Part shown: positions 63,535 to 64,000 of the stretch, piece after piece
How the letters are laid out: each line of letters opens with the position of its first letter
How positions within the stretch are numbered: position 1 is the stretch's first letter
DNA from: Drechmeria coniospora
Lineage: Eukaryota > Ascomycota > Sordariomycetes > Hypocreales > Ophiocordycipitaceae
DNA length: 64,000 nt
Assembly (NCBI RefSeq): GCF_001625195.1
Contig: NC_054389.1
Span: forward strand, 1,240,001-1,304,000
Reading direction: 5' to 3'
Made by a program: the position numbers and the translations under genes
The notes under the pieces: model-generated
The model's database searches: none
What the model saw: only the letters and a program-made list of their open reading frames with translations
What the model was told of the DNA's origin: nothing

Positions 63535-64000
63535 ATGGCGGAAGCAGCCAAGGCAGCTGCACGCCAATTGCCCGCCTTCAGGCTCGGAAGGAAGCAGGTC
63601 TTTCTGTGAGTCCGGTGCCCCCATGCCGAGCGAATCAATGGCAGCCCGGCCGCCGCGCGAGATGCCGGCTAATCCGTTTCCCCCGAAAAAGGCCGAATCA
63701 CGTCATCACTCTCCTGCGAAAGGAGCACCTCCCGCCGAACGAAGCCTGCTTCCAGGTGCCCCTGCGGTTCACAAAGTTCGATCTGCGCGACTACCTGTGG
63801 AACCTGTACAACGTCGAGGTCAAGAAGGTGCGGTCATACGTGAAGCAGCAGCCGCTGACGCAGCGCGACTCGCACTCGCGCTCGTGGTATCGGCCGCAGT
63901 CGCTCAAGATCATGACGGTCGAGCTGGCCAAGCCCTTCCAGTGGCCCGAGCTGCCGGCGGACCTGCAGCCGTGGAGCAACGATCTGTGGAAGATGCGCGA
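63535..64000 (+). CDS. mrp20: Mitochondrial large-subunit ribosomal protein uL23m, 5' part
   Basis: Exon 1 is 63535-63605, exon 2 starts at 63692 and runs off the window. About 126 residues are seen: MAEAAKAAARQLPAFRLGRKQVFL, then PNHVITLLRKEHLPPNEACF and VPLRFTKFDLRDYLWNLYNVEVKKVRSYVKQQ, the core of the L23 fold in its fungal mitochondrial form (yeast Mrp20, called L41 in older naming). The intron lies inside a Leu codon (CT+G) before PNHV. uL23 sits at the exit of the ribosomal tunnel. The alanine-rich N-terminus without acidic residues after position 3 could be a mitochondrial presequence. The C-terminus is outside the window. Confidence 0.92.

Overview
The window is nuclear DNA from a filamentous ascomycete (Pezizomycotina). 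Nearly every gene has short GT-AG introns (about 50-190 bp), coding DNA is strongly G/C-rich at third codon positions, and the proteins are fungal forms of HAL4 kinase, AA9 LPMO, ERG1 and the AAD-type aldo-keto reductase. A Sordariomycete, possibly Hypocreales, is my best guess from the look of the proteins. I could not test this by search.

Layout. 0.9-16.8 kb: HAL4/SAT4-type kinase, mitochondrial HSP10, a secreted AA9 monooxygenase with a CBM18 chitin-binding tail, SEC4-type Rab GTPase, an unrecognised probable mitochondrial protein, and an AFG2-type AAA ATPase. 17.4-20.4 kb: the PP4 regulatory subunit PSY2/SMEK, six exons with one GC-AG intron. 20.4-26.5 kb: a 6-kb gene-free stretch of repeats. 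26.5-30.2 kb: a fungal protein of unknown function and ALG5. 30.2-36.4 kb: a gene-poor, A/T-richer compartment with two paralogous small secreted proteins, GTAC-rich repeat islands, an 11-bp minisatellite and a MITE. 36.4-51.3 kb: ERG1, a PPR-like mitochondrial protein, an aldo-keto reductase with a 4-nt microexon, an unknown protein, BUB3 and SUI2 (eIF2-alpha) head to head, and the IMP2 protease. 51.3-55.0 kb: gene-free repeats with another MITE copy. 55.0-64.0 kb: GH20 hexosaminidase, an MME1-type mitochondrial carrier, an unrecognised protein and the 5' part of uL23m (MRP20).

Most genes are single-copy housekeeping genes with no operon-like or cluster logic. There is no biosynthetic gene cluster, autonomous transposon, CRISPR array, tRNA or rRNA that I could support. 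Common threads are mitochondrial function (HSP10, IMP2, uL23m, the carrier, the PPR-like protein), growth and secretion (SEC4, ALG5, ERG1, SUI2, AFG2), cell-cycle and damage control (BUB3, PSY2), and chitin or cell-wall chemistry (AA9-CBM18, GH20).

The most noteworthy non-housekeeping content is: (1) GTAC-rich intergenic islands built from variants of TACTCCGTAC, GTACTTAC and GTACTTGCA, found in most longer gaps and essentially absent from exons; (2) a roughly 80-95 bp Tc1/mariner-like MITE in three copies, two of them bounded by TA; (3) the two paralogous secreted proteins in the A/T-rich compartment.
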